The notes: a model not told the origin generated them from the sequence alone. A stretch of DNA of 64,000 bases from Cyanobium sp. ATX 6A2 (GCF_024346355.1 NZ_JAGQCU010000009.1:1-64000), one strand, 5' to 3'. Counted from the first letter of the stretch, positions 25,189-34,269 are shown. Numbers and translations: made by a program.

Positions 25189-26208
25189 ATGACCATCGAG
25201 CGCGCCATGCCCCAGACCATCGCGGCACCAGACGGTCCCGCCCGCCCGCCCGGGCGGCCCCCGGCCCGCGACATGGTGTGGATCCCGGGTGGCACCTACA
25301 CCATGGGCTCCGATCACCACTATCCCGAGGAGGCCCCCGCCCACCGGGTGCGGGTGGAGGGGTTCTGGATCGATCGGGGTCCGGTCACCAACGCCCAGTT
25401 CCAGAAGTTCGTGAAGGCCACGGGGTATGTGACCCTTCCCCAAAGGTCCGCGGATCCCGCGGATTACCCCGACGCCCGGCCGGAACTGCTGGCACCCGCC
25501 TCGATCGTGTTCGTGCCGCCGGCGGGGCCGGCGGGCACCGCTGATCCCTATCGGTGGTGGCAGTACGTGCCCGGTGCTGACTGGCGGCACCCCGAGGGCC
25601 CGGGCAGTTCCATCAAGGGCCGTGACCAGCACCCCGTTGTTCATGTGGCCTACGCGGATGCCGTGGCCTACGCGACCTGGGCAGGGAAAGCCCTCCCAAG
25701 CGAAGCGGAATGGGAGCGGGCCGCCCGCGGCCGACTCGAAGGGGCCGAATTCGCCTGGGGCGACGAGCTCCACCCCGGCGGCGTTCCCATGGCCAACACC
25801 TTCCAGGGGGACTTCCCGCATCACAACAGCCGCCGCGATGGCTTTGAGCGCACGTCGCCCGTGGGTTCCTTCCCGCCGAACGGCTTCGGGCTGCTCGACA
25901 TGATCGGCAACGTGTGGGAGTGGACCGATGACTGGTATGCCGACCACGGCCGCGTGGTGGCAGACCACAAGGCGGCCGTTGGCTGCTGCACGATCGACAA
26001 CCCCCGCGGATCCACCCGCGAGGCCAGCGTCGAGGCCAGCTCCCAGCACGGCGCCATCCCCCGCAAGGTGGTGAAGGGTGGCTCCTTCCTGTGCGCGCCG
26101 AGCTACTGCCGCCGCTACCGCCCGGCTGCGCGCATGGCCCAGGGCATCGACACCTCCACCTGCCACATGGGCTTCCGCTGCGTGGTGCCTGAGTCCCAAT
26201 CCGCCTGA
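25189..26208 (+). CDS. formylglycine-generating enzyme (sulfatase maturase)
   Basis: 339 residues of the SUMF1/FGE fold. Seen: MVWIPGGTYTMGSDHHYPEE, WIDRGPVTNAQFQKFV, PVVHVAYADAVAYATWAGK, LPSEAEWERAARG, LLDMIGNVWEWT, and GGSFLCAPSYCRRYRP with the copper-binding active-site cysteine pair, then GFRC. It oxidises the sulfatase active Cys to formylglycine, fitting the nearby sulfatase. No signal peptide, so both act in the cytoplasm. DUF1622 follows 5 bp later. Confidence 0.92.
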   Translation: MTIERAMPQTIAAPDGPARPPGRPPARDMVWIPGGTYTMGSDHHYPEEAPAHRVRVEGFWIDRGPVTNAQFQKFVKATGYVTLPQRSADPADYPDARPELLAPASIVFVPPAGPAGTADPYRWWQYVPGADWRHPEGPGSSIKGRDQHPVVHVAYADAVAYATWAGKALPSEAEWERAARGRLEGAEFAWGDELHPGGVPMANTFQGDFPHHNSRRDGFERTSPVGSFPPNGFGLLDMIGNVWEWTDDWYADHGRVVADHKAAVGCCTIDNPRGSTREASVEASSQHGAIPRKVVKGGSFLCAPSYCRRYRPAARMAQGIDTSTCHMGFRCVVPESQSA

Positions 26209-26213
26209 AGCCG

Positions 26214-26609
26214 ATGGAAGCAATGGAAGCAATCGAACAGCTGGACGTTGTCCTCATCGCCGTTGTCGGGGTGATGCGCTTCCTCCTGGAATCCCTCTCC
26301 GTTCTGTGCGTGTTCACCGGCCTGGTGGCGGTGGTCCGCCTGGCCTCTCCCTTTCCCCTCAACCACCGGCGGCGCCACCGGCCCACCACCGGCATCCGCC
26401 TCACCTTCGGCAGCTGGCTGTCGATGGCGCTCGAGTTCCAGCTGGGGGCCGACATCGTGGCCACCACCACCGCAGCCACCGGCCAGAACCTCATCCAGCT
26501 GGCTGTCGTGGCCGTGATCCGCACCTTCCTCAACGTGTTCCTGGCCCGGGAGATCGAAGCGGAGCAGAGGACGGAGGCGGAACTGCAACGCGCAGGGGCG
26601 CAGGACTGA
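26214..26609 (+). CDS. DUF1622 membrane protein (copy 2)
   Basis: 131 residues, three membrane segments, with RLTFGSWLSMALEFQLGADI and IRTFLNVFLAREIE nearly identical to the copy at 19.5 kb. The start directly follows the FGE stop, so this copy is probably in the sulfatase-maturase transcript. Paired with DUF202 after 13 bp. Function unknown. Confidence 0.82.
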   Translation: MEAMEAIEQLDVVLIAVVGVMRFLLESLSVLCVFTGLVAVVRLASPFPLNHRRRHRPTTGIRLTFGSWLSMALEFQLGADIVATTTAATGQNLIQLAVVAVIRTFLNVFLAREIEAEQRTEAELQRAGAQD

Positions 26610-26622
26610 TGCACAACCACCC

Positions 26623-27006
26623 ATGAACCTCACCAACGAACTGGCCAAGCAGCGCAACCGGGCCGCCGCCGAGCGCACGCTGATGGCCTGGATCCGCACC
26701 TGTCTCTCGCTGATCAGCTTCGGTTTCGGCCTCGACAAGATCATCGGCGCCATCAACCGCAGCCGCCTCGAGGGAAGCAACCATGTGGACCTGAGCGTGC
26801 GCCTGTTGGCGATGGGATTCGTGCTCACCGGCATCCTGGCGATGGGGGCGGCCATCCGCCAGCACCGCAGGGACCTCCGCCAGATCCGCCGCGACGATTA
26901 TGTCTACATCGAGGAGACGTCGATCTCAACTGCCACCGCGGCGGCGCTGATCGTGATCGGCGCGATCGCCTTGATCATCCTGATCTCAGGTGCGCTCTCG
27001 GCTTGA
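26623..27006 (+). CDS. DUF202 (YidH-type) membrane protein (copy 2)
   Basis: 127 residues with NELAKQRNRAAAERTLMAWI plus RTCLSLISFGFGLD, then two further membrane segments. The N-terminal 40 codons match copy 1 at most positions. The pair's repeated linkage suggests that DUF1622 and DUF202 form one membrane complex; this is inference. SBF transporter follows within 53 bp. Confidence 0.85.
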   Translation: MNLTNELAKQRNRAAAERTLMAWIRTCLSLISFGFGLDKIIGAINRSRLEGSNHVDLSVRLLAMGFVLTGILAMGAAIRQHRRDLRQIRRDDYVYIEETSISTATAAALIVIGAIALIILISGALSA

Positions 27007-27058
27007 GCGGCCCCACAAGGTTTGCCCAGGATTCCTGTTCATTCCCCTCTTCCTACCC

Positions 27059-27931
27059 ATGGCCCAGGCCGCCGCGCTTCTCGTTCCCGCCACGCTGTTC
27101 GCGATCATGTTCGCGCTCGGCCTGGGACAAACCGAAGGGATCCGCGAGCTGATCAGGGGCCGGCGTGCCCTGCTGCTGCGGGTGCTGTTCGGCAGCTGTG
27201 TGCTCGTCCCCCTGGTGGGGGTGCTCCTTCTCCAGCTGCCCCTCAGTGAGCTGCTCTCCAGTCCCGCCCGCTTCGGCCTGGCCCTGATGGCCGTGTGCCC
27301 CAGCGCGCCCCTCACGCTGCGCAAGGCGGGCAAGGCCGGCGGCAGCAGCGCTCTGGCGGCCACCCTGCAGGTCAGCGCGGCTCTGGTGGCCATCGTGTCC
27401 ATCCCGCTGATGGCCCAGCTGCTCACCACGCTGCAGGGTGTGGAGGGCTGGGACGTTCTGCCGCGCCAGGTGGCCTCCCAGATCGGCCTGGCCCAGATCC
27501 TGCCGCTCTCCCTCGGCATCCTGGTGCGGCGGCGATGGCCGGCCTGGGCCGCCAGCCGCACCGGTTTCTTCGACCGGCTCGCGAACGGGCTGCTGCTGAT
27601 CCTGGTGGTGGTCGTGCTGCTGAAGACCGGCCACCTTCTGATCCCCTTCGTGAGCCGCAATCTCCTGGCCCTCGCCTTCATGGCGGCGATGGTGCTGGCC
27701 TCGATGGCGATCGGCTTCCTGCTGGCCGGACGGGACCGCGAGGACCAGACCACCGCGGCCCTGGTGACCTCGATGCGCAATCCCGGCCTGGCGCTGCTGT
27801 TCGCCGGGATCTACGGCCCCAGCATCGAGGGCCTGAAGTTGGCGATCCTGGTCTACCTGCTCGTCACCGTGGTGGTGCACATCCCCTTCCTGCGGTGGCG
27901 GCGCCAGTTCACTGCCGCCCGATCAACCTGA
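27059..27931 (+). CDS. SBF/BASS-like sodium-dependent transporter
   Basis: 290 residues with about nine membrane segments. ALMAVCPSAPLTLRKAG and LVTSMRNPGLALLFAG resemble the two crossover motifs of the bile-acid:sodium symporter fold. The substrate is probably an organic anion; position after the sulfatase-maturase module makes a sulfated or sulfonated compound possible but unproven. Start at the ATG of MAQAAALLV. The stop codon abuts the stop of the convergent mechanosensitive channel gene. Confidence 0.75.
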   Translation: MAQAAALLVPATLFAIMFALGLGQTEGIRELIRGRRALLLRVLFGSCVLVPLVGVLLLQLPLSELLSSPARFGLALMAVCPSAPLTLRKAGKAGGSSALAATLQVSAALVAIVSIPLMAQLLTTLQGVEGWDVLPRQVASQIGLAQILPLSLGILVRRRWPAWAASRTGFFDRLANGLLLILVVVVLLKTGHLLIPFVSRNLLALAFMAAMVLASMAIGFLLAGRDREDQTTAALVTSMRNPGLALLFAGIYGPSIEGLKLAILVYLLVTVVVHIPFLRWRRQFTAARST

Positions 27932-29680
27932 TCAACGCTGCTGCGGAGGGGAACCCCCGTCCGGGGCTGGGGGCACCGTGCGGGGGTTGCCGTCGCGGAT
28001 GGCGTGGTAGCCCGGGGAGAGGATCTCCACGTCGGCGGCGGCGAACTGATCCTGGAGGGCAGCCAGCACTTCCGAGAGCGTCTGGGGGTAGAGGGCGGGA
28101 TCGCGCACGAAGGCGTTCAGTTCGTAGCTGATGTGGAAGTCGTTGAGCGACGTCTGCAGCACGAAGGGTTCGATCTCATCGGTGATGCCCGGCACGCTGC
28201 GGGCGGCGTCGAGCATGAGCGCGTGCACCTGCCGCCAGGGCACGTCGTAGCCGATGGTGATCGTGGTCATGAGGGCCACCGGCTGCTGGATCTCGCGCCG
28301 CGAGAAGCTGTAGTTCACCACCGACGCGCCGATCACGCTGGCGTTGGGAATGCTCACCAGTTCGTTGCGCGAGGTCTTCAGGCGCGTCACCAGCAGGGCC
28401 CGGTCCTGCACCACCCCCACCACGCCGTTGATCTCCACCCGGTCACCCTCGCGGAAGGCCCGGGTGTAGATCAGCATCAGGCCGCTGATCACGTTGGTGG
28501 CGATGGCGCTGGAGCCCAGGGCCGCCAGCACGCCCACGACCAGGCCGGCGCCCTGGAACACTTGGCTGCCAGAGCCGGGGATGTAGGGGAAGGCTGCCGC
28601 CAGCCCGATCAGTGTGAGCAGGATCGTGGCCAGGCGCGCCGTGGGCAGGGCCCATTCCTGATAGAACCCGGGGATGCGTACGCGACCGAGGTCGAGCGCC
28701 TGGAACCAGGCATTGCTGGCTCGGATCACCAGGAGCGTGATCACCAGGATCACCAGAATCGAGAGCAGGTTGGGAATGGCCTGCACCACCCCGCTCAGGA
28801 AGCCGATCACGAGATCCCTGATCTGACCGCGGAGGCCGGCGGCGATGCTCTGGGTGGGAGGGAACAGACCCAGCAGCAGCGGGATCAGCAGATAGCTGAT
28901 CAGCATCACCACGCTCCAGTGGATTACCTGGCGCAGCAGCTGGGTGAGGGCGCGCACCTGATCGACATCCACGAAGCCGCTCAGGCCGAGCCGACCGAGT
29001 TGCTGGAGGATGAACCGCGGCCGCTGGGCGATCCGCCGGCGCATGCGCTCGTTGAGCATCACCTGGCCGCGCAGCCAGAGGATGTAGATGCCCAGAACGA
29101 GTGCCGCCAGTGCCGTTCCATTAAGCCAGGAGCTGAGGGTGCGGCGGCTTCGGTAGTCGTTGATGGCTGTGCGCAGCTGGTCGCGGTAGCGGATTGCCAG
29201 GCTCTGACGGGTGAGACCGAAACAGGCCGCGGCGCGATCGTCCACGGCCATCTCGGGCGCGAGGTGCCCGTCCCGCTCAAGGATGCCGACCACGGAGAAG
29301 GGCGGATCCGCCTGCACCACCAGCTGGGACGGCTGAATGCTGTAGTTCCTCGCCAGCTGCAGCAACCGCCCCTCGGCACGACGCACGTAGGCATCGAGAT
29401 TCTGGGCGGCCGGTGCGCGCCGAAGCTCCACCACCTTTTGGTCGTCGAGGGTGACGAAACTGGGCGTCTCCGCGCAGCTCTGCTTTTGGTCCACCTCCTG
29501 CGCTCGTGCATCCTTGGCCAGGGCGGCGCTGACGCCATCGACAGCACCGACCGGCTTCTGCGAGGTGAGCAGCATCCCCAGGCACAGGGTGAGGCCCAGA
29601 CAGAGTGAGATGACCCGCAGTCCTTTATGCCTCAAGTGCGCGAACTTCCGACGATGAGACGCCCACGGCATGGCAGCCAT
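27932..29680 (-). CDS. MscS-family mechanosensitive channel
   Basis: About 582 residues. N-terminal signal-like segment (ISLCLGLTLCLGMLL), a periplasmic domain of about 140 residues, four to five membrane segments, then the MscS pore and beta domain: GLVVGVLAALGSSAIATNVI, AFREGDRVEINGVVGVV, LVSIPNASVIG, and a C-terminal alpha/beta domain. It is larger than E. coli MscS because of the extra sensor domain, as is common in cyanobacteria. Start between ATG 29722 and 29671 is uncertain; 29680 is chosen. Confidence 0.85.
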   Translation of the reverse strand: MAAMPWASHRRKFAHLRHKGLRVISLCLGLTLCLGMLLTSQKPVGAVDGVSAALAKDARAQEVDQKQSCAETPSFVTLDDQKVVELRRAPAAQNLDAYVRRAEGRLLQLARNYSIQPSQLVVQADPPFSVVGILERDGHLAPEMAVDDRAAACFGLTRQSLAIRYRDQLRTAINDYRSRRTLSSWLNGTALAALVLGIYILWLRGQVMLNERMRRRIAQRPRFILQQLGRLGLSGFVDVDQVRALTQLLRQVIHWSVVMLISYLLIPLLLGLFPPTQSIAAGLRGQIRDLVIGFLSGVVQAIPNLLSILVILVITLLVIRASNAWFQALDLGRVRIPGFYQEWALPTARLATILLTLIGLAAAFPYIPGSGSQVFQGAGLVVGVLAALGSSAIATNVISGLMLIYTRAFREGDRVEINGVVGVVQDRALLVTRLKTSRNELVSIPNASVIGASVVNYSFSRREIQQPVALMTTITIGYDVPWRQVHALMLDAARSVPGITDEIEPFVLQTSLNDFHISYELNAFVRDPALYPQTLSEVLAALQDQFAAADVEILSPGYHAIRDGNPRTVPPAPDGGSPPQQR

Positions 29681-29853
29681 GCATTCAAGTCCTGCTTGCC
29701 CAGTGCCTGCATCATGCCGCATCGACACTGTCGTCCACCGGAATTCTTCCGTGATCGTTAAGGGCACGGTGGTGTGTCATCTGCGATGGCCCCGCCTCCG
29801 GCAAGAAGCCGAGATGATCTGTACTGCCGTTTGACGAGACTTTCAGGCACCAT

Positions 29854-30861
29854 TCATCGCTTGGACGGAAACAGCAACTTGAAGGTGACGCGTGCCGTGA
29901 AGTCCCCGAAGCCTGAAGGTTTCACCACATTGCCGTAGCCCTCCACCGCCACGCTCATCGGCTGGCCGCCGAGGGTGAAGATACGGCCCAGACCACCGCC
30001 GAGGGGCACGGTCCACTGGTCGCGCCGGCGCTCCCAGTTGGCGGTGATCACCGGCGAGCTGGTGAGATACCACCCACCCGGAAGGTTGTAGTTGAGGAAG
30101 GGCTGCACCAGAAATGAACTCACCGAGCCACGCTCGCCGTCGCCGGCGAACGACCAGATCTGGCTCACCAGCCCACCCGCAACCCAAGGTCCTTGGGTGT
30201 AGACGGCCACGGCGGCGGGACCGGCGGACCATTTGCCCGTGCCCAGCACCTCATCAGTGGCGGTGGGCAGCAGGAAGGTGGGCCCGACGCCGATCGTCCA
30301 GGGGCCCTTGCCGCTGGGCACGAGGAAGAAGGTGGGGTTGATATCACCCAGCCCCCACACCTGACCCTGGCGAACCGTGGGTTTGCTCACCACCGGCACG
30401 ATCGTGCGGGTCACCAGGGTCAGGTCATCGCTGAGCTTGATCGGGATGACGGGCTGGATGTTGAGAACGTTGAGGGTCTCGTCGTTGTAGTTGCGCAGAT
30501 CCTTGCTCAGCTGGCGCAGCTTCTTGGGATCAAGGCTGCGCTGGAGCTTCCTGAGTTGTTCCGAATCAAAATTGAAGACATCATCCAGGCCACCGTTCGA
30601 CACATCGAACCCGCCGGGTCGGTTCAGGCCGAAGGTGGTGTTGTTCTGAAAGGGAACGCTGATGAGATCGGCGATCGGGTTCTGGGATGACGCCGCCAGA
30701 GATCCGGTTTCCGCCTCGCTGCCCTCCTCAGGGCTGGACTGTTCCGTCGGCGTCGCTGCGTCGGCGGCAGGCTCGCCGATCGCTTCGGCAAGCGCCGGGC
30801 CCGGTGTGAGCGTCAGGGCCGCCAAAGCGAGCAGCCAGTGCAGATGACAATTCATGGACAA
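29854..30861 (-). CDS. outer-membrane beta-barrel protein
   Basis: 335 residues: signal peptide (HWLLALAALTLTPGPALA), an acidic Ser/Glu linker, then a series of alternating strands (WTIGVGPTFLLPTAT, WVAGGLVSQIWSF, WYLTSSPVITANWE, VEGYGNV) ending in ARVTFKLLFP with an aromatic near the C-terminus. Similar in layout to the so-called neuromedin U/MetA transporter-like barrels. The short LRKLQRSLDPKKLRQLSKDL helix before the barrel is unusual. Substrate unknown. Confidence 0.72.
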   Translation of the reverse strand: MSMNCHLHWLLALAALTLTPGPALAEAIGEPAADAATPTEQSSPEEGSEAETGSLAASSQNPIADLISVPFQNNTTFGLNRPGGFDVSNGGLDDVFNFDSEQLRKLQRSLDPKKLRQLSKDLRNYNDETLNVLNIQPVIPIKLSDDLTLVTRTIVPVVSKPTVRQGQVWGLGDINPTFFLVPSGKGPWTIGVGPTFLLPTATDEVLGTGKWSAGPAAVAVYTQGPWVAGGLVSQIWSFAGDGERGSVSSFLVQPFLNYNLPGGWYLTSSPVITANWERRRDQWTVPLGGGLGRIFTLGGQPMSVAVEGYGNVVKPSGFGDFTARVTFKLLFPSKR

Positions 30862-31005
30862 CTAGCGGGGGTGGGGACTCCTGTCTCCAGGGCTGTTGGC
30901 TCCTGGGGTATCTCGGATGCAGCCAGCTTCAGGACGGCTTGGAGCTGATCGACCATGGTTCGGATGCTCCTGCTCAGGGCTGGTACAGCGCGCGATCAAC
31001 TGACA

Positions 31006-31923
31006 TCAGAAAAAGAATTTGATGCCCAGCTCGATGCCGTTCTCATCGATGCGGAAGCCACTGCTCGGGCTGCGATCGTTCCGGTAGCGCAACCCCAGAT
31101 AGCGCCAGGAGAGGTTGAGGTGGGTGCTGTCGCCGACGGCGTAGCCCAGACCCACCTGGGCGTTGCCGGAGAGATCCTGATCGCCGCTGAGGTTGAAGCC
31201 GCCGATGTCGGCCCGCGCGAATGCGCGCAGACGGGGCGAGAGAAACACCTGGCCCTGAACGCCCACCAGCGGCTGCGCCCAGGTGCGCCCGAAGGTTCCC
31301 TCCCGCTCGACATCCACCCCCAGTGGCCCCGCACCCAGTACCTCCACATCCACATCGAGAGAGGCATCGATCACTCGCACCCCGGCGTAGGGGATCAGGC
31401 TGAAGGCGCCCGGTTCCGCGACCGCGGTCTCCGGCTCGCCGAAGCGGTAGCGCACGGCCAGGTCGTAGGTGCCCAGCCGCTCGGTCACTTCCGCCTTGCC
31501 CGTGAGGCGGCCCCCCGGGCCGGTGCGCGCCCCCTGGGCGCCTAGCCGCACGTAGCTGAGATCGGTGAGCAGTCCCCAGCGGTCGCGCTCCACGCTGCCT
31601 CGCACGTAGGTGGCCCACTCCAGGGCATCGAGGATGTCGCCCAGGTCCTGGTCCACGTCCGCCTCGAAGCCCCGGATGCGGGTGGTTCCGGTGGCTTTCA
31701 GCGGAGCGAAGCCGTAGAGCTCGAGGGAGCCCCGCCACAAAGCCTCGCCATCACCAACGTCATCGCCTTCACCATCGACATCTGCAGCGGCATCGGCAGT
31801 GGCCGACTGGTCCGTGGATGACTCAGGGGCGGACTCGGCCCTGGCTGCGACCGGGACGAGCAGGCACGGAACCAGTCCAAGGACCGCGGCGAGCCCAGCG
31901 AGGTTGCTGAACACAGGCTGCAT
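31006..31923 (-). CDS. outer-membrane beta-barrel protein
   Basis: 305 residues: signal peptide (LVPCLLVPVAARA), an acidic Asp/Glu linker, then roughly ten strands ending LNLSWRYLGLRYRND ... GIELGIKFFF; the terminal Phe is the classic BamA signal of outer-membrane barrels. Start at the ATG of MQPVFSN. No functional family recognised. It is tandem with the previous barrel but not clearly its paralogue. Confidence 0.75.
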   Translation of the reverse strand: MQPVFSNLAGLAAVLGLVPCLLVPVAARAESAPESSTDQSATADAAADVDGEGDDVGDGEALWRGSLELYGFAPLKATGTTRIRGFEADVDQDLGDILDALEWATYVRGSVERDRWGLLTDLSYVRLGAQGARTGPGGRLTGKAEVTERLGTYDLAVRYRFGEPETAVAEPGAFSLIPYAGVRVIDASLDVDVEVLGAGPLGVDVEREGTFGRTWAQPLVGVQGQVFLSPRLRAFARADIGGFNLSGDQDLSGNAQVGLGYAVGDSTHLNLSWRYLGLRYRNDRSPSSGFRIDENGIELGIKFFF

Positions 31924-32581
31924 GATCGAATCCTGTCGGGTGGCGACTTGATCGGTTCGGGGCGCCCGATCAGATAAGGTTGCGGCCAAGGTGGTTGCCC
32001 GTCGTGGAATGGTCGCGAGTGTTATCACCTTTTGTTGCGGATGTCGAGGGTGGAAAACTGTGCTCAGCCACTAGCGAAGGCGCGGCCAAGGAATCACCGT
32101 CAAGCGAAATATTTTCCGTATTGCGCATCCATGCGGTGTGCCGGCGGCATCGGTCTGCCCTGTTCAGGCCCCTGATCGCAGATCACGGTCGGTTGTGACC
32201 AGGCCACAGCGGGGCCGTGGGCTGGGCGTATTGGATATCCATTTGATATCCAAGGGTTCACTTAGACGTGCTGGCTTGTGCGGCCCATCGACACGTTGCG
32301 TGATCGGGACTCATCGGCTGCCAACACCGGGCCAGCGCTGGAGACTGCGACAAGACAGGCCCAAGCAACTCTCCCGCAGGTGGAAGCAGGCCCTCTAGAG
32401 CAGGTCATTGGGTGCAAGGGTGGAAACAGTTGAGAACCTCATTGAGATCCGTCGCGATATCTCTGCCCTGTGTTGCGGTCCTTCAGTTGTCTGTTCAGTC
32501 CCACCCTTTTCACTGACCTTTGGAGCCAAGGTTGCGATTGGGTCTTGCAGCGAGAAAGGATCCTGCTGTAAGACCCGAACC
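31924..32581. other. 658-bp region without a supported gene
   Basis: No frame here has a recognisable domain or good start. It is more AT-rich than its surroundings and must carry the promoter of the barrel gene on the left and the 3' untranslated part of the secreted-protein gene on the right. The only clear structure is a 23-bp palindrome at 32231-32253. Confidence 0.55.
32231..32253. repeat. 9-bp perfect inverted repeat, operator-like
   Basis: TTGGATATC, spacer CATTT, GATATCCAA. The arms are perfect, AT-rich, with a centre-to-centre spacing that suits a dimeric regulator. It lies 300 bp upstream of the barrel gene on its promoter side, in a region with no gene. Not followed by T residues, so not a terminator. 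Confidence 0.4.
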
Positions 32582-33535
32582 TTAGACGGCCCCGTAAGCC
32601 ACCTGACAGGCCGCGTTCAGGAGTTCGGCTTCGCTGGCACTGCTGGGATTGCGCCCATTGAGTGTGCCTCGGTTGCAGTCAGCATCGAAATAGGTTTCGC
32701 TGCTGCCTGTCTCCACCGCAAACCGCACCGACTGATCGTTGATCGGCTCCACCGTGCCGTACAGGAGTCGGTAGTCGGTGTTGGGCACCACCACGTAGGT
32801 GGTCTGGTTCGACACGGCGTTGTCCACGGCGGAGTTGATGATCGCCGCTGTGGTGAGGGTGGTGAGGCCCCAGGCAGCGGCACTGGCTCCATACCAGCCC
32901 CAGTTGGACGACCTGTAGCCGCTGTCATACCAGCCGTAGTTCCAGGGTCGTGCGTAGCCCCAGCCGGGCCGGGCCCAGCCGGGATAGCGGTCCCAGCGGT
33001 CATCCCAGCGGTCGTTGCGATTGTCCCAGCGCTTGTCGATGTTTTTGGAGCGCTGATCCCAGCGATCATCGATGCGGTCGGCGCGCTTGTCGAGGTTCTT
33101 GTCACGCTGGTCCAGCCGGTCGTCGCGCCGATCCGCCTGCTTCTCCCGCTTGTCGAGCCGGTCGTCACGACGGACCTGCTTGTTCTTGTTGTCTTTGCTG
33201 CTCTGGCTCTTCAGCGAGGGACTGTTCTTGCTGTCGGATTTTTTGCTCCAGCCCCCCTTGGGTTGCTTGTTGCCCTTGCTGAGCCCGGACCCCGCGCTCT
33301 TGAATCCACTGGAACCCTTGGACGACGTCTTGCGGGAGCCTCCTCCTTTTTTCCCCCCGCCGCCCTTGCCACCCTTCTTGGCTAGCCACTCGGCATCGGC
33401 CCCGTGCTCCATGGCCGGTGCATCCGGCAGCTCGGCCATCCACGCTGCTCCTGCGGGAAGGCCCGGCAGGCAGAGGCATCCGGCAAGCAGCAGGGCGAGG
33501 GGCTGCAGCGGGCGTTGCTGGAATGCCTTCATCAC
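32582..33535 (-). CDS. secreted WDRW/RYPGWARPGW-motif protein (intact copy)
   Basis: 317 residues: signal peptide (PLALLLAGCLCLPGLPAGA), a Gly/Lys/Ser tract, then a long run of charged DDRLDKR/DKRADRIDDR-type repeats (about residues 110-175, likely helical), then WDDRWDRYPGWARPGW, a hydrophobic Ala-rich segment (AAAWGLTTLTTAAIINSAVD) and a C-terminal domain with two Cys (DADCNRG, NAACQVAYG). Not recognised as a known family. The stop of the upstream small gene overlaps its start, so both are co-expressed. A broken paralogue lies at 20.3 kb. Confidence 0.75.
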   Translation of the reverse strand: MMKAFQQRPLQPLALLLAGCLCLPGLPAGAAWMAELPDAPAMEHGADAEWLAKKGGKGGGGKKGGGSRKTSSKGSSGFKSAGSGLSKGNKQPKGGWSKKSDSKNSPSLKSQSSKDNKNKQVRRDDRLDKREKQADRRDDRLDQRDKNLDKRADRIDDRWDQRSKNIDKRWDNRNDRWDDRWDRYPGWARPGWGYARPWNYGWYDSGYRSSNWGWYGASAAAWGLTTLTTAAIINSAVDNAVSNQTTYVVVPNTDYRLLYGTVEPINDQSVRFAVETGSSETYFDADCNRGTLNGRNPSSASEAELLNAACQVAYGAV

Positions 33536-34026
33536 TGCAGCTCCTCACAGCCTTCGTCGTAGCAGGCGAGCTTCACCCGGCCGTTGTCAGCGAAGAGCAC
33601 CCGCACCAGGTCGCGCCCATCCATGGCTTCCGGTCTCTCCTCGCGGATGCTGTTGAGGTAGTTGGGATTCACCACGCACAGATCCCTGCCGTTGAAGCAG
33701 ATGGTGTTGGTGGAGAACTGCACTGCGGCCGAGCTGAGGTACAACCAGCTCCTGGTGGCCGGATCGAGGCGGCCCATGCGCACCGGGTTGTCGGCGATGC
33801 GGATGGTTTCGGTGACCGTGCCGATCCTGTGGCGGTAGGTGGTGAAGTTCTCCTCTTCGAAGGCTTCGACCACGCAGGGCTGGGCGGCACCCCCCCGCAG
33901 GGAGCAGGTGGTTTCGAGGGTGTACAGCTCTTCACTCTGGGCCTGAGCCGGCGAGGCGAACAGGGCGGCGCCGAGGCCAAGGGCAAGGCAGGCGCCTGGC
34001 AAGAGCAATGAGAGAGGACGTGGCAT
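33532..34026 (-). CDS. small secreted Cys-containing protein (intact copy)
   Basis: 164 residues: signal peptide (LLLPGACLALGLGAALFASPAQA), mature part of about 135 residues with six cysteines outside the signal (TTCSLRG, QPCVVE, TICFNG, DLCVVN, LACYDEGCEE), suggesting disulfides. Function unknown. Translationally coupled to the WDRW-motif gene; the same two-gene order recurs in degenerate form at 20.3-21.3 kb, so they probably act together in the periplasm or outside. Confidence 0.75.
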   Translation of the reverse strand: MPRPLSLLLPGACLALGLGAALFASPAQAQSEELYTLETTCSLRGGAAQPCVVEAFEEENFTTYRHRIGTVTETIRIADNPVRMGRLDPATRSWLYLSSAAVQFSTNTICFNGRDLCVVNPNYLNSIREERPEAMDGRDLVRVLFADNGRVKLACYDEGCEELQ

Positions 34027-34185
34027 CAGGGAACGGTCCCCGCGCGCGGGCCTGTGCGGCCGCGGGCGACTGGATGGAGTGACGATCCGATCATGACAAT
34101 GCCCCCCTCAGAGCGTCCATGGATCCACGCAAAGTTGTGCCTCCTGCGCAGAACTCGTTACACAGGCGGGTCGCATCGGACACAC

Positions 34186-34204
34186 GCAATTGAGAATCGC
34201 TTGC
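34186..34204. promoter_or_regulatory. Fur-family-type box upstream of small Cys-rich gene
   Basis: GCAATTGAGAATCGCTTGC has GCAA/TTGC ends and an inner TGAGAATCG. Read on the other strand it matches 15 of 19 positions of the site upstream of the 62.7-kb ferritin gene. The core also resembles the left half of the Zur boxes of this window, so Fur versus Zur is undecided. It is 66 bp before the small gene's ATG. Confidence 0.45.
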
Positions 34205-34269
34205 AAAAGCGCTGTGATTCCTCCTAGGTTCTGCCCATCTCCCTCAGGCCAGCCCGCCAGCTGATCTCC

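Noticed and set aside
27929-27934. TGATCA at abutting stop codons of SBF and MscS genes as a control site
   Set aside because: A six-base palindrome arises automatically when TGA meets TCA; no further symmetry.
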